This document shows, one piece after another, positions 46,400 through 54,352 of a DNA stretch of 64,000 nucleotides. A program made the translations under genes and the position numbers. The notes below the pieces were generated by a model. It worked only from the letters and a program-made list of their open reading frames with translations, ran no database searches and had not been told where the DNA came from. Source of the stretch: Planctomycetota bacterium (GTDB lineage: Bacteria; Planctomycetota; Phycisphaerae; UBA1845; UTPLA1); assembly GCA_003576905.1 (NCBI GenBank), contig QEVG01000005.1:124001-188000 (forward strand). The letters run 5' to 3'. Numbering within the stretch: position 1 is the first letter of the stretch; the number at the start of each line of letters is the position of its first letter.

Positions 46400-47996
46400 C
46401 TCCGTAACTCGTTTCAGCGCACGTTCCTCGAACCGCGCCGCGTCTCTGCGCCCGAGAGCGCGCGGCCGGGCGCCGGCTATTCTCGCGTCGTGCCTGGTCT
46501 TTGTCTCCAGCGCGGAACAATCTGTCCGCGCGCAGCCCGCCGTGCTCGTGGATGCGACCGGCGAAGCGGTGATTCGTCGAACGGACCTTGGCGCGGATGG
46601 ACCGCTTGATCCGGAGCTTCACCGGCTGCCCGATGTGGTCGAAATGCGGCTCGGCGCGTTTGCTCCGGTAGATCCTGACAACGCGCTTTTTGATGGAATA
46701 TGGAATCCGTCCGGCGCGTTCATGCGGTTCGACCTTGTGCTCGTGGGGTTGATCAATCCGCCCGGCCCGCTTGCATTCGATGACGACGATCCGGACTACG
46801 ACCCCTTTCGATTTGGCCCGAATCCGATCTTCGGATGGATTGAGTTTGATTTGGATGCGGATGAAGACACGGGGGGAGAATTGGAGTATCCGCAGAAGCG
46901 TTACCTGGGAAACGTCGGACGGTTCGGCGGACTTCCATCGGACGGGCGCTTCGCGGGTCGCGCCGCGAAGCACCACCACCAGTTTGACGGCGATGTGACG
47001 ACGCCCCCATATGTCGATCGGAGCGGCGAGGAGTTTCATCTTTCGATCAACGCCGAAGACGTTGACGAGATATTCGTCCTCGTCGAAAAACCGGGCGGCA
47101 CGACGGGACTCTTTGAGACGGGCGAGACATGGCTACTGCACGGTGACCTGTTTCATCGGGCCCACGGATTCGAGAGTTTCGCGTTCGGGTGCCCGGATCG
47201 ACCCGGCCGCTACAAGCCGGAGGTGTGGATTCGATTTGAGCATGACGCGCCGTCGGATCGGACGACGGTGTCGCTCGTGTATCCCCTGACAAACGCGGGC
47301 AGCGCGGCCATGATCGACCCGGGGCACCCGGTTCAGCCGAACGACGGGTGCGACCAGAATCAGAACTCGATCGAAGAGGCGCTGGATGACCTTCAAGTCA
47401 GCGCGGAGTTTGCGGATCCGTGGGACCGGATGCAGCCGGAATTCGACCTTTTGGCAGGGTGGGAGTTCAACTCGATCGGAGATCACCTCGATCCGGCGCA
47501 GTGGCGCATTTGTGGCATCATCGGAACCGCGTACCAGGCCCTACAGGAAAACAATGCGCGGTACGCCTGGACGGACGTCTGGCCCGACCCGGTAACCGGC
47601 GACTTTGACGGCAGTGGCGGCGCGGACGCCCTGGACACGCAGCTTCTGAACACATTTATCCTGAATTATGACGGCGCGGCAGGTTTCGATGACGATGGAA
47701 GCTCGGTGAACGGCTCACTGGAATGGCATGATTTTTCTCAGGGTTTTTGCGTCTATGACACAAACTACGATGGATTCGTCCATGCAAGTGATGCCGTGGT
47801 CATGGGGGACATGGACTACAACCAGTCGGTTCAGTTCGAAGATGTGGACGACTTCGTGCTGGCCCTCCTGGACCCGTCCCTGTACATGGACACACACAAT
47901 GGGGCGTTACCGCACGCCCGGGGCGACCTGAACGGTGACGGCCAGGTGAATGCGGCGGATATCGCCGACTTTGTCGATATTCTGCTTTCTCCGTGA
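46389..47996 (+). CDS. Secreted protein with dockerin-type C-terminus
   Basis: The 535-residue protein has a basic N-region with a signal peptide (ILASCLVFVSSAEQSVRAQ). A large beta-rich domain (about 55-390) includes the acidic FDDDDPDYDPFRFG and FDLDADEDTGGE. The C-terminal calcium-loop repeats are GDFDGSGGADALDTQLLNTF (about 400), YDTNYDGFVHASDAVVMGDM and a final GDLNGDGQVNAADIADFVDI, typical of dockerin-like modules. ATG 46389 lies within the end of the regulator gene, so translation may be coupled. It could be a readout of that two-component system. The N-terminal domain is unassigned. Confidence 0.75.
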   Translation: MRSNSVTRFSARSSNRAASLRPRARGRAPAILASCLVFVSSAEQSVRAQPAVLVDATGEAVIRRTDLGADGPLDPELHRLPDVVEMRLGAFAPVDPDNALFDGIWNPSGAFMRFDLVLVGLINPPGPLAFDDDDPDYDPFRFGPNPIFGWIEFDLDADEDTGGELEYPQKRYLGNVGRFGGLPSDGRFAGRAAKHHHQFDGDVTTPPYVDRSGEEFHLSINAEDVDEIFVLVEKPGGTTGLFETGETWLLHGDLFHRAHGFESFAFGCPDRPGRYKPEVWIRFEHDAPSDRTTVSLVYPLTNAGSAAMIDPGHPVQPNDGCDQNQNSIEEALDDLQVSAEFADPWDRMQPEFDLLAGWEFNSIGDHLDPAQWRICGIIGTAYQALQENNARYAWTDVWPDPVTGDFDGSGGADALDTQLLNTFILNYDGAAGFDDDGSSVNGSLEWHDFSQGFCVYDTNYDGFVHASDAVVMGDMDYNQSVQFEDVDDFVLALLDPSLYMDTHNGALPHARGDLNGDGQVNAADIADFVDILLSP

Positions 47997-48111
47997 GCCG
48001 ACCGCCCCTTGGGCGGCTTCACCCCGAGGGCAATAAGCTTTAACATGAGTGAGGTTTTCCCGGAGCCCTCGCCGGTCGAGGGCGTGGAAGGAAATCTTTT
48101 TCACGTTGCGG

Positions 48112-48879
48112 ATGATCATTCGCTCATACCATGCCAGGGGAGTGACGCTCATCGAACTGCTTGTTTCGATGGGAGTGCTCGCGCTTGTGATCTCGGTCGT
48201 CATGCCGGCGATGAGCGCCGGCCGGCATGCCGCCAAGGATCTGGAATGCCGCGCGAACTTCCGCGAGGTGTGTCAGAAGTTCATTCAGTTCGCCGACGAG
48301 GGCGGCGTCGGACTCCGCGGAGACAGCCAGCGCTTCGGCCCGGAACGATTCCTCCTCGAAGACTTCGTGGAATCGGTGTACGAAGTTCATGAGTTCTGGA
48401 CGGGGCCCGAGGCTGAACGGATTGCCATGGACGCCTCACGCCAAGTGCTCATGTGTCCGGAAAGCCCCGCTCGGCTGGAGCGCCGCTCAGGCATTCCTTG
48501 CAGCGACGGCGCGGTGGGTCCGGCCAGGAACATCAGCGCGGCCTTCAACAAGCGGCTCGAGAAGAAAACGCGCATGGCGGGGACGCGTCCGGTGGCGACG
48601 ACCGCCTATTTGACGAGTAATATTCTCCAGTATCCTGACGTGCCGCTCGTCTTTGATGCGGCGGGCGATGAGGCGTCGGCGCGCGACGTTCCCGCCCTGT
48701 ACTCGGCTCCGCCGATTCTGACCGACAAGACAACGGACATCTATGAGTCGGGCCGGAACTGGTTTCCTTCGTTCCGGCATCGCGAACGGATGAACGTGGG
48801 CTTCATCGGCGGCCATGTCCTTTCGTCCGGGCAGCCCACGACCGAACCGTGGTGGCGCTGGAGCTACCAGCCCGGTTAG
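48112..48879 (+). CDS. Prepilin-like protein with H-x9-DG type C-terminal region, orphan
   Basis: This 255-residue protein has a short leader (MIIRSYHARG) and VTLIELLVSMGVLALVISVV with Glu +5 and Gly -1, the classical prepilin cleavage site. The C-terminal region FRHRERMNVGFIGGHVLSSG resembles the RH..N..F.DGHV pattern of planctomycete DUF1559-like or T2SS-G proteins, which are very numerous in this phylum. ATG 48112 is chosen because the mature helix follows directly; an upstream GTG at 48049 is possible. It lies alone after the dockerin-protein gene. Confidence 0.78.
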   Translation: MIIRSYHARGVTLIELLVSMGVLALVISVVMPAMSAGRHAAKDLECRANFREVCQKFIQFADEGGVGLRGDSQRFGPERFLLEDFVESVYEVHEFWTGPEAERIAMDASRQVLMCPESPARLERRSGIPCSDGAVGPARNISAAFNKRLEKKTRMAGTRPVATTAYLTSNILQYPDVPLVFDAAGDEASARDVPALYSAPPILTDKTTDIYESGRNWFPSFRHRERMNVGFIGGHVLSSGQPTTEPWWRWSYQPG

Positions 48880-49260
48880 CCGCGGTCTTGCGGTCGGCTG
48901 CAATTCCGCTTCGTGATTCCGCGGGGCGCAACTTCCTTTCCTGTCGCAGCCTTTATGTGCATGAACGCACGACTTGTGTGCGATCCCAATCGCGCAAGCG
49001 CCCAATCGTAAGTGTCGAATCCTCCGGCATTCTCACGACGATCATTTCGACCGCGGTTATTCCATGCTCTGCATGCAGTTAGAGTCGCCTACGGATTTCG
49101 GCGCGGTCCATGCGTTTCTGGCACGGGAAATGCACCACGTCCCGCCCAATGAGCGGCGGATTCAGGGCCGACTTTGAAGACGATTGAGTTCTTTGTGTTT
49201 GGCGAGTCGAGTTCAAGTGCGTCGGCCGCGGCCGCGCCGAAACCATCGGGGAGATCAAAA
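48880..49260. other. Gene-free region with sigma-54 promoter
   Basis: This 381-base region holds the sigma-54-like promoter at 49119-49134 and otherwise no clear gene. An in-frame TTG at 49174 could extend the following gene by 29 residues. Confidence 0.5.
49119..49134 (+). promoter_or_regulatory. Sigma-54 promoter candidate
   Basis: TGGCAC, 5 bases, ATGCA matches the consensus TGGCACNNNNNTTGCA at all but one defined position and keeps the essential GG-N10-GC spacing. It lies 127 bases before ATG 49261. An NtrC-type activator is encoded 3 kb upstream. Confidence 0.6.
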
Positions 49261-49809
49261 ATGTCCAGTGCACACACGGTTGCCATGTGGTCCATTCTGA
49301 CGGTGATGTCCTTCGGTCTGCTGGCGCAGTCGCCGACTTGTTCGCTTGACGCCGTCATCAGTATCCTCCGTCCGGACGGCGATGCGAACAGCAACGGCGT
49401 CGATGACGACGCGAACAGCAACGGGACGGACGACGATTCCAACAGTAATGGAACCGACGATGATGCGAACTCGAACGGCACGGATGACGACAACAGTTCC
49501 GCGCTTCGCATCGTGGCGGATCTGACCGGCCCGGGGCCGGCGCACGGAGATGCGGAATACCGGGAAGAGGGCGCGCGCCGCAGTTTGAAGGTCGAGCTTG
49601 AAGATGCCGCGGCGGGCAGCACGCATGACGTGCTTGTCCGGGGAATCCTGATCGGCCAGCTTACGATCGGCGCCCTCGGCGAGGGCGAGCTGGAGTTCGA
49701 CACGAACATCGAGCCGGGGCACCTGCCCTGGCCGGCGAACCTGCCGACCGAATTGACGCCCGGCACCCAGGTTCAGGTCGGTCCGGCCAGCGGCGTACTC
49801 GGCTCCTGA
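49261..49809 (+). CDS. Exported protein with Asp/Asn repeat, possibly calcium-binding
   Basis: The 182-residue product has a signal-like N-terminus (MSSAHTVAMWSILTVMSFGL), then at 41-76 four tandem 9-residue units of the form D-A/S-N-S-N-G-T/V-D-D. This resembles the calcium loops of thrombospondin type 3 or RTX-like repeats. A beta-type domain of about 100 residues follows (LRIVADLTGPGPAHGDAEYR onward). ATG 49261 has GGGAG about 8 bases upstream. The repeat units differ at synonymous positions, so they look selected as protein. A sigma-54 promoter candidate lies upstream, and a very stable hairpin follows. Confidence 0.65.
   Translation: MSSAHTVAMWSILTVMSFGLLAQSPTCSLDAVISILRPDGDANSNGVDDDANSNGTDDDSNSNGTDDDANSNGTDDDNSSALRIVADLTGPGPAHGDAEYREEGARRSLKVELEDAAAGSTHDVLVRGILIGQLTIGALGEGELEFDTNIEPGHLPWPANLPTELTPGTQVQVGPASGVLGS
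49381..49488 (+). repeat. Four tandem 27-base units coding the Asp/Asn repeat
   Basis: Four 27-base units encode DANSNGVDD, DANSNGTDD, DSNSNGTDD and DANSNGTDD. Codon choice differs between units (AAC/AAT, GGC/GGG/GGA, GAC/GAT). Confidence 0.9.
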
Positions 49810-49830
49810 ATTTGCGCGGCAATCCAACCC

Positions 49831-49862
49831 GCAGGACCGGGCAACCAGCAGCCCGGTCCTGC
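49831..49862 (+). terminator. Very stable hairpin after the repeat-protein gene
   Basis: A perfect 12-bp stem (GCAGGACCGGGC / GCCCGGTCCTGC, 8-base loop) begins 22 bases after the stop. No T run follows. Confidence 0.65.
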
Positions 49863-50083
49863 GGCGACGCAATGTGGCAATGCCATCCGCCGGATCGAGG
49901 TTTTTCTACGCGTTTCGAAACGTTACGCGGGGATCTCGTCGAGGCCCATTTCAGCACCTGTTGTTTGCGCCCCCGGTAATGCGTTCTGCGGCACAACTCC
50001 GGTTTTTCCGTATCAGTTGAAACCCGAGTCCCGGTTCTGGATACTGGTGCGCTGGGTTTCCATGGAATGACCGGAGTCGTCTC

Positions 50084-51025
50084 TTGCGCGTGGCGTCAAT
50101 CGGTGTCGTAGTGTTTGCCTCGATTCTTGCCGGTTGCAGTGCGCCGTGTCCGACGGCAGCAGATGCCGACGATCAAATCCATGCTGTTTCAACCACGCGA
50201 TCGCAACATTCGGACCTGGAAAACGTCTTTCAGGTTACGAAAAAGCTCTACAGCGGCTCGGTGCCGGACGGCGATGAGGCATTTGACGAACTCCGCGCCA
50301 TGGGAATCCACACTATCATCTCGGTCGACGGCGCGGCGCCGGACGTAGAGCGGGCGCGGGCGAGGGGGCTCCGCTATGTCCATCTGCCCATCGGTTATCA
50401 CGGAATCGAGCCGGAACGGCGCATGACCCTTGCCCGGGCGGTGCGCGATCTTCCGGGGCCGATCTACCTGCATTGTCATCACGGAAAGCACCGTGGGCCG
50501 GCGGCGGCCGCCGCCGCAGCCGTTGTGCTGGGTTTCCTCACGCCCGCGGAGGGGCTGTCGGTGCTTAAAGAAGCGGGTACATCGCCGCATTACACGGGGC
50601 TGTACGCGTGCGTCGTTGAGGCTGAGCCGGCGCCGAGCGACATGCTCGAGTCCGTCGCGCCCGAATTTCCGGAGATTGCCCCGATGCCGGGTTTCGTGAA
50701 AGCGATGGTCGAAGCGCAGGAAGCGTACGATCACCTGGTCGAGGTCCGCGATGCGAGGTGGACTGTTCCAGTGGCGAATCCGGATATCGTGCCTCTGGCC
50801 GAAGCGGGGCGATTGGAGAACCTCCTCCGGGCATTGCGTGAGGACCCAGAAGCTCGGCGCTACCCGGCCGGATTCTCGGATATGATGCGCGCCTCGCACG
50901 TGGCAACTATGTCGTTTGAAAGGGCTTTGGGTGGCGAACTGCCGCCGGCGACGCTGACGGAGCGGCTGCGCGTCGTTGGCAGTTCATGCAGGACCTGCCA
51001 CGAGCGCTACCGGGACTCCCGCTGA
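50084..51025 (+). CDS. Lipoprotein joining a dual-specificity-type phosphatase to a cytochrome c'-like domain
   Basis: This 313-residue protein starts with a lipobox (VVVFASILAGC, Cys 18). Residues 45-180 form a cysteine phosphatase domain with VTKKLYSGSVPDGDEAFDEL and the P-loop HCHHGKHR (Cys 131, Arg 137; C-x5-R). Residues about 190-313 are helical and end VVGSSCRTCHERYR (Cys 302, Cys 305, His 306), the C-terminal heme-attachment pattern of cytochrome c'. Start is TTG 50084, 8 bases after GGAG. Heme attachment and phosphatase activity would both be outside the cytoplasm, in the envelope. The arrangement is unusual and the substrate unknown. Confidence 0.75.
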   Translation: MRVASIGVVVFASILAGCSAPCPTAADADDQIHAVSTTRSQHSDLENVFQVTKKLYSGSVPDGDEAFDELRAMGIHTIISVDGAAPDVERARARGLRYVHLPIGYHGIEPERRMTLARAVRDLPGPIYLHCHHGKHRGPAAAAAAAVVLGFLTPAEGLSVLKEAGTSPHYTGLYACVVEAEPAPSDMLESVAPEFPEIAPMPGFVKAMVEAQEAYDHLVEVRDARWTVPVANPDIVPLAEAGRLENLLRALREDPEARRYPAGFSDMMRASHVATMSFERALGGELPPATLTERLRVVGSSCRTCHERYRDSR

Positions 51026-51113
51026 CCGGGGTTGGCGCGGGACCTTCCTTCATCCGCGCATCACTCCTCAGATACATGGCCTCGCGGGTCGGCGACCGCG
51101 AGCTGCGGGCCTG

Positions 51114-51923
51114 TTACAATCGGCGAATCCATTCCCGCACGATTTTCGCAAGGGCGTGGAGGTTCCCCTTCAGCTCGCCACCGGATCCCAACGAAACGAG
51201 GCAGCGATCGTCCGCGAGCCACTTGATCAGGCCCCTGGGGTCGGAGATGTCCATCTTGCCGATCGTATTGTCCTTTTTCCTGGCGCCCGTGTGAAGGACC
51301 ATCTGGACTTGTTCCCGGCAGCGCCAGTTCAGCGTCGCGAACCAGTCCGATGTGCGGTAGCTGAGCGAGTTCCACTTGACCCCTTCACATATGCGCGGAC
51401 TTGCTCCAAGCATGCACGCGCGAACGAGTTGGATGTCGTTCTTGAACGGGTGCTTGAATTTGCGGAAATAATCTGCGGCGCCAGGGTCCGACCGCGATGC
51501 GGGTCTGGTCGGCGGCGCGGCGCGCTTTCCGTTCGACATTTTCGCCGGTCGCATCGTGGCAAGGGCGGCGTTCTCGGCGAGTCGCGCCCTTACGAGCCTC
51601 TTCACGAGCGCCGCAGGCAGGGGGCGATTCGTCTGAAATCGGATTGTCCCCTTGCTTGTGTCGCAACCTGCGAGGTCCCTTTCAAGGGCACTCATTACCG
51701 AGGGGCTCATCACGTAAAATGCGCAGTGGGCCGCGGTCGCGCCGTAGGAAACCAGCATTCGGCCGTCGTGACGAAACGCGGCAAGCTGGTAGCTGATGCA
51801 CTCTTCGGCCCCAGGGGCGGCGGCTCGGATCGCGCTTCGCAGCTTCTGAAGCGCCTTCCGCTGCGCGGGGGCAAGGCGCGAGAGGTATTCGTCATGAGTC
51901 CGTGTCGGCGCACCGGCTTTCAT
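51114..51923 (-). CDS. Protein with two DUF1801 (YdhG/YdeI-like) domains
   Basis: The 269-residue protein holds two copies of the DUF1801 fold. The first (about 8-120) includes APAQRKALQKLRSAIRAAAP, EECISYQLAAFRHDGRMLV and the end TIRFQTNRPLPAALVKRLV. The second (about 150-269) includes VRACMLGASPRICEGVKWNS and DWFATLNWRCREQVQMVLHT. The fold resembles iron chaperone-like proteins, and its molecular role is not settled. ATG 51923 has GGAG 9 bases upstream. The stop is convergent with the phosphatase fusion gene. Confidence 0.8.
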   Translation of the reverse strand: MKAGAPTRTHDEYLSRLAPAQRKALQKLRSAIRAAAPGAEECISYQLAAFRHDGRMLVSYGATAAHCAFYVMSPSVMSALERDLAGCDTSKGTIRFQTNRPLPAALVKRLVRARLAENAALATMRPAKMSNGKRAAPPTRPASRSDPGAADYFRKFKHPFKNDIQLVRACMLGASPRICEGVKWNSLSYRTSDWFATLNWRCREQVQMVLHTGARKKDNTIGKMDISDPRGLIKWLADDRCLVSLGSGGELKGNLHALAKIVREWIRRL

Positions 51924-52121
51924 GGCTGTAGACTCCGTTTCTTCCTCCCGGTTGCAGAGCAATCGTGTGCCATTGCATGAGTACGGAGCAATGGGAAACT
52001 CGGCGCGTCGAACACAACGGATCTGAATGATTAACGCAGATTGTGTACCTGGCGCAAAACGCGATTCATCAGGGACGCCGAGGGTGCCTCAATGGCACAT
52101 CCGGGTTGTCGCGTTAGACGT

Positions 52122-52652
52122 TCAGCGCTGGATCTTTTCGGCCAGGAACGCGTCGAGCTGCTGGTAGCCTGCCTCCATGCCCTGCTCCATGCCGGACGCC
52201 AACGCGGTGTCGCGCGCCTGTCTGGAGTTGAAGGCAAGGGTCATCTTCATCGCTGTGCCGCCATCCGTGTCCGTCAGTTCGAGCGTGGCAACGAGTTCCC
52301 AGGGCTCGGGCGGACCGCCGTCCGGAGCGCAAGGACCGGCGCCGGGCGCCATTTCCATCAACTCCGTGTGGACAATCTTGTTCGGCGGGTCCACCTCGCG
52401 GTGTACTCCGCGAATGGTCAATGCCAGGTCGCCGTCCGGCCCGTTCCATTCCCATCTGTAGGCGCCGCCGACGCGCACATCCATCTCACACGTAGCCCAT
52501 GACCATCCTGGCGGACAGAACATCCAGCGACGAACCAGATCGGCCCTGGTCATGGCATCCCAGACCATGCGGCGCGGCGCATCGAAGGTGCGCGTCATGA
52601 CGATCGTCGTGTCGGTGGGCGTGGCTACCTGAAGCGTGCCTGACTGTAGCAT
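52122..52652 (-). CDS. SRPBCC (AHSA1-type) family protein
   Basis: The 176-residue protein matches START-like AHSA1 proteins: RTFDAPRRMVWDAMTRADLV at the start, WMFCPPGWSW, DVRVGGAYRWEW, then the beta core GVHREVDPPNKIVHTELME and the C-terminal helix GMEQGMEAGYQQLDAFLAEK. Such proteins bind hydrophobic ligands in a deep pocket. ATG 52652 follows AAGGAGA, 12 bases after the ArsR stop, so the two form an operon, a common pairing. Confidence 0.9.
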   Translation of the reverse strand: MLQSGTLQVATPTDTTIVMTRTFDAPRRMVWDAMTRADLVRRWMFCPPGWSWATCEMDVRVGGAYRWEWNGPDGDLALTIRGVHREVDPPNKIVHTELMEMAPGAGPCAPDGGPPEPWELVATLELTDTDGGTAMKMTLAFNSRQARDTALASGMEQGMEAGYQQLDAFLAEKIQR

Positions 52653-52664
52653 CGTTTGTCTCCT

Positions 52665-53033
52665 TCAGCGTTTGGGGTGTTCCGAGTCCCTGTCTCGTTC
52701 CTCGGCATGCATCTGATCGAGCAGGGCATCAAGCCGCAGGAAGTTTCGCTCCCAGTTCCTGCGGAATTGTTCCAGCCATTGGTCGGCATCTCCCAGCGGC
52801 CTGCCCTCGATCCGGCAGATATGCTCGCGGCCTACGACGCGTCGCCGCACGAGCCTTGCCCGCTCCAGCACCTTGACGTGCTTGGACGCGGCGGGAAAGG
52901 TCATCCTCAGCGGCGCGGCCAGTTCGCTGAGGTTCTGCTCCCGGTCGGCGAGGGAACGCAGGATCGCCCGGCGGGCCGGATGGGCCAGGGCATGAAAGAC
53001 GCGGTCGAGGGCAGGCGAGCGATCTGTAACCAT
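52665..53033 (-). CDS. ArsR-family winged-helix repressor
   Basis: This 122-residue protein has the ArsR-type helix-turn-helix: ALAHPARRAILRSLADREQN, LSELAAPLRMTFPAASKHVK, VLERARLVRRRVVGREHICR. There are no obvious metal cysteines, as in the SRPBCC-linked subgroup. The ATG at 53033 is inside a palindrome AACCATATGGTT, and a second copy lies 39 bases upstream, with a promoter between them whose start point would be at or near the ATG; no ribosome site is present. The mRNA may be leaderless and autorepressed. Confidence 0.88.
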   Translation of the reverse strand: MVTDRSPALDRVFHALAHPARRAILRSLADREQNLSELAAPLRMTFPAASKHVKVLERARLVRRRVVGREHICRIEGRPLGDADQWLEQFRRNWERNFLRLDALLDQMHAEERDRDSEHPKR

Positions 53034-53078
53034 ATGGTTTAATATACATCGCGACGCGCAAAAATCAACCATTTGGTT
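53028..53078 (-). promoter_or_regulatory. ArsR promoter with two operators
   Basis: AACCATATGGTT (53028-53039, perfect) and AACCATTTGGTT (53067-53078, one mismatch) flank a minus-strand promoter: TTGATT (53063-53068), 16 bases, TATATT (53041-53046). Both palindromes are followed by TAATA/TAATAA. A repressor bound to both would cover the promoter. Confidence 0.65.
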
Positions 53079-53173
53079 TAATAATTTGTGCGCGCGGTAT
53101 CGATGCGCGGTTACACCCGGCCAGGCCGGTTCCCGTTGGTGGACGGACGTCAAGCCCCCGATATCCTCGTGAC

Positions 53174-53743
53174 ATGGAAGCAAGGCCCCGGATCGACCCT
53201 GAGCAGCTATGGCGGACTCGAGAGCCTATCGTGCTTGCCCCACACGACCCGGGCTGGCTCGCCGCCGCGGCGGACGAGGGCCGCCGGATCGCAAATGCAT
53301 GCGGGCCGGCGGTTGTTCGCGTCGAGCACATCGGCAGCACTGCGGTGCCCGGCCTGATCGCCAAGCCCGTAATTGATCTCATGCCGCTTCTCAAGTGTTT
53401 CGACGACGGCTACGCTTGCGTCGCGCCGATGCGGGCATTGGGCTACTGGTACGCGGGCGAGTTCGGGATTGCGGGGCGGCACCTGTTCATTAAGGGTTCG
53501 CCGCGAACGCATCACGCGCACATGCTGGTTGAAGGGTCGATCGAGGCACGGCGTCATGTGGCCGTCCGCGACATCTTGCGGACACATCCCGAGGCGTCCG
53601 CCCGATACGCGGCACTGAAAAAGGAACTTGCCCCGCGCTTCGGTGACGATCGGGAGGGTTTCGCCGAGGCGAAGGGGGCATTCATGCGCGAGATTTTCGT
53701 CCTTGCGGGCCTGCGCGACGAAGCGCCCGGCCCGGCGCGTTGA
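53174..53743 (+). CDS. GrpB (UPF0157) family protein
   Basis: The 189-residue protein has the family signature VEHIGSTAVPGLIAKPVIDL (about 56-75) after the N-terminal IVLAPHDPGWLAAAADEGRR, and a C-terminal YAALKKELAPRFGDDREGF. The family has a nucleotidyltransferase fold; its reaction is not established. It lies convergent to the truncated alcohol dehydrogenase. Confidence 0.88.
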   Translation: MEARPRIDPEQLWRTREPIVLAPHDPGWLAAAADEGRRIANACGPAVVRVEHIGSTAVPGLIAKPVIDLMPLLKCFDDGYACVAPMRALGYWYAGEFGIAGRHLFIKGSPRTHHAHMLVEGSIEARRHVAVRDILRTHPEASARYAALKKELAPRFGDDREGFAEAKGAFMREIFVLAGLRDEAPGPAR

Positions 53744-53755
53744 ACTCCGCCCCGC

Positions 53756-53945
53756 TCAATCAGACCTGAGCGACGCCATGTCGATACAGAATCGGTACTT
53801 CGCGTAAGATTTGGGCAGCCGCTCGCAGGCATCGTTCACCTTCTGGATTGGGATGACCTCAACATCTGCGGGGATGTTGTGCTTCCAGCAGCAGTCGAGC
53901 ATCTCCTGCGTCTGAGGGATGCCGCCGATATCGCATCCGTTGGGT
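53756..53945 (-). pseudogene. C-terminal remnant of an NAD(P)-dependent alcohol dehydrogenase
   Basis: On the minus strand the last ~62 codons read GGIPQTQEMLDCCWKHNIPA, DVEVIPIQKVNDACERLPKS, YAKYRFCIDMASL, which is the end of a zinc alcohol dehydrogenase of the YahK/cinnamyl type. Family similarity stops near 53940, and the zinc sites and nucleotide fold that should lie upstream are absent. The missing 5' part coincides with the start of the operator-like repeats and lower-GC island DNA, so the gene was probably cut by a rearrangement linked to the island. Confidence 0.75.
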
Positions 53946-53964
53946 GTCGAAGGCGACCACATGA

Positions 53965-54029
53965 GGACACAGCTTTGTCCGGCTGCATGCGGACAAATAG
54001 CCGTCGCTGCTAAGGACAGAACTTTGTCC
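53965..54029. promoter_or_regulatory. Operator-like array GGACA-N6-TGTCC
   Basis: Two inverted repeats share the same arms and 6-base spacing: GGACA-CAGCTT-TGTCC (53965-53980) and GGACA-GAACTT-TGTCC (54014-54029). A lone half site GGACAAA is at 53991-53997. They lie just upstream of the HTH gene and its promoter. Confidence 0.6.
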
Positions 54030-54092
54030 GCTATCCCAGAAGGGACCAGAAGCGTCGCCGCGCTCTGGCGGCGGGCGACGCATGCAAAAGAC

Positions 54093-54121
54093 TTGACATC
54101 GAAAGGCGGATTTGTGACAAT
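54093..54121 (+). promoter_or_regulatory. Promoter of the island HTH gene
   Basis: TTGACA (54093-54098), 17 bases, GACAAT (54116-54121): perfect -35, fair -10. The start point would be near 54128, which favours ATG 54132 as a nearly leaderless start over GTG 54114. Confidence 0.5.
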
Positions 54122-54350
54122 TGACACAAGCATGAGCAATCGAAAGAATAAAGCGACCATATCCGACGTGCTGCGGCAAGCGATAACTGCCAGTGGAAAG
54201 ACGTACCTGGAGTTGGAGCGCGAAACGGGCGTGCATCGAGCATCGATCATGCGATTCGTTACCGGGGAGCGGACCCTACGGCTCGATATGGCAGACAAGT
54301 TAACCGACTGTCTTGGAATTGTGGCTTCGGTCCGGCCGAAAAGGAGCTGA
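54114..54350 (+). CDS. Small Cro/C1-type HTH regulator
   Basis: The 78-residue protein is almost all helix-turn-helix: ISDVLRQAITASGKTYLELE, RETGVHRASIMRFVTGERTL, RLDMADKLTDCLGI. GTG 54114 has AAAGG 7 bases upstream; ATG 54132 (72 residues) is the alternative if the promoter above is right. It precedes the repeat-protein gene by 2 bases and probably regulates the element through the GGACA repeats. Confidence 0.8.
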   Translation: MTIDTSMSNRKNKATISDVLRQAITASGKTYLELERETGVHRASIMRFVTGERTLRLDMADKLTDCLGIVASVRPKRS

Positions 54351-54352
54351 GT

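Noticed and set aside
49381-49488. Tandem repeat as a CRISPR array
   Set aside because: The units are 27 bases without spacers, lie in frame and encode a regular peptide repeat.
53033-53183. Longer ArsR start upstream
   Set aside because: The extra 50 residues are unlike the family, and both the promoter and the operators would fall inside the coding region.
53941-54040. Left attachment site of the island (copy of the tRNA-Pro 3' end)
   Set aside because: I compared this stretch with the tRNA 3' half by eye and found no convincing direct repeat, so I only infer the boundary.
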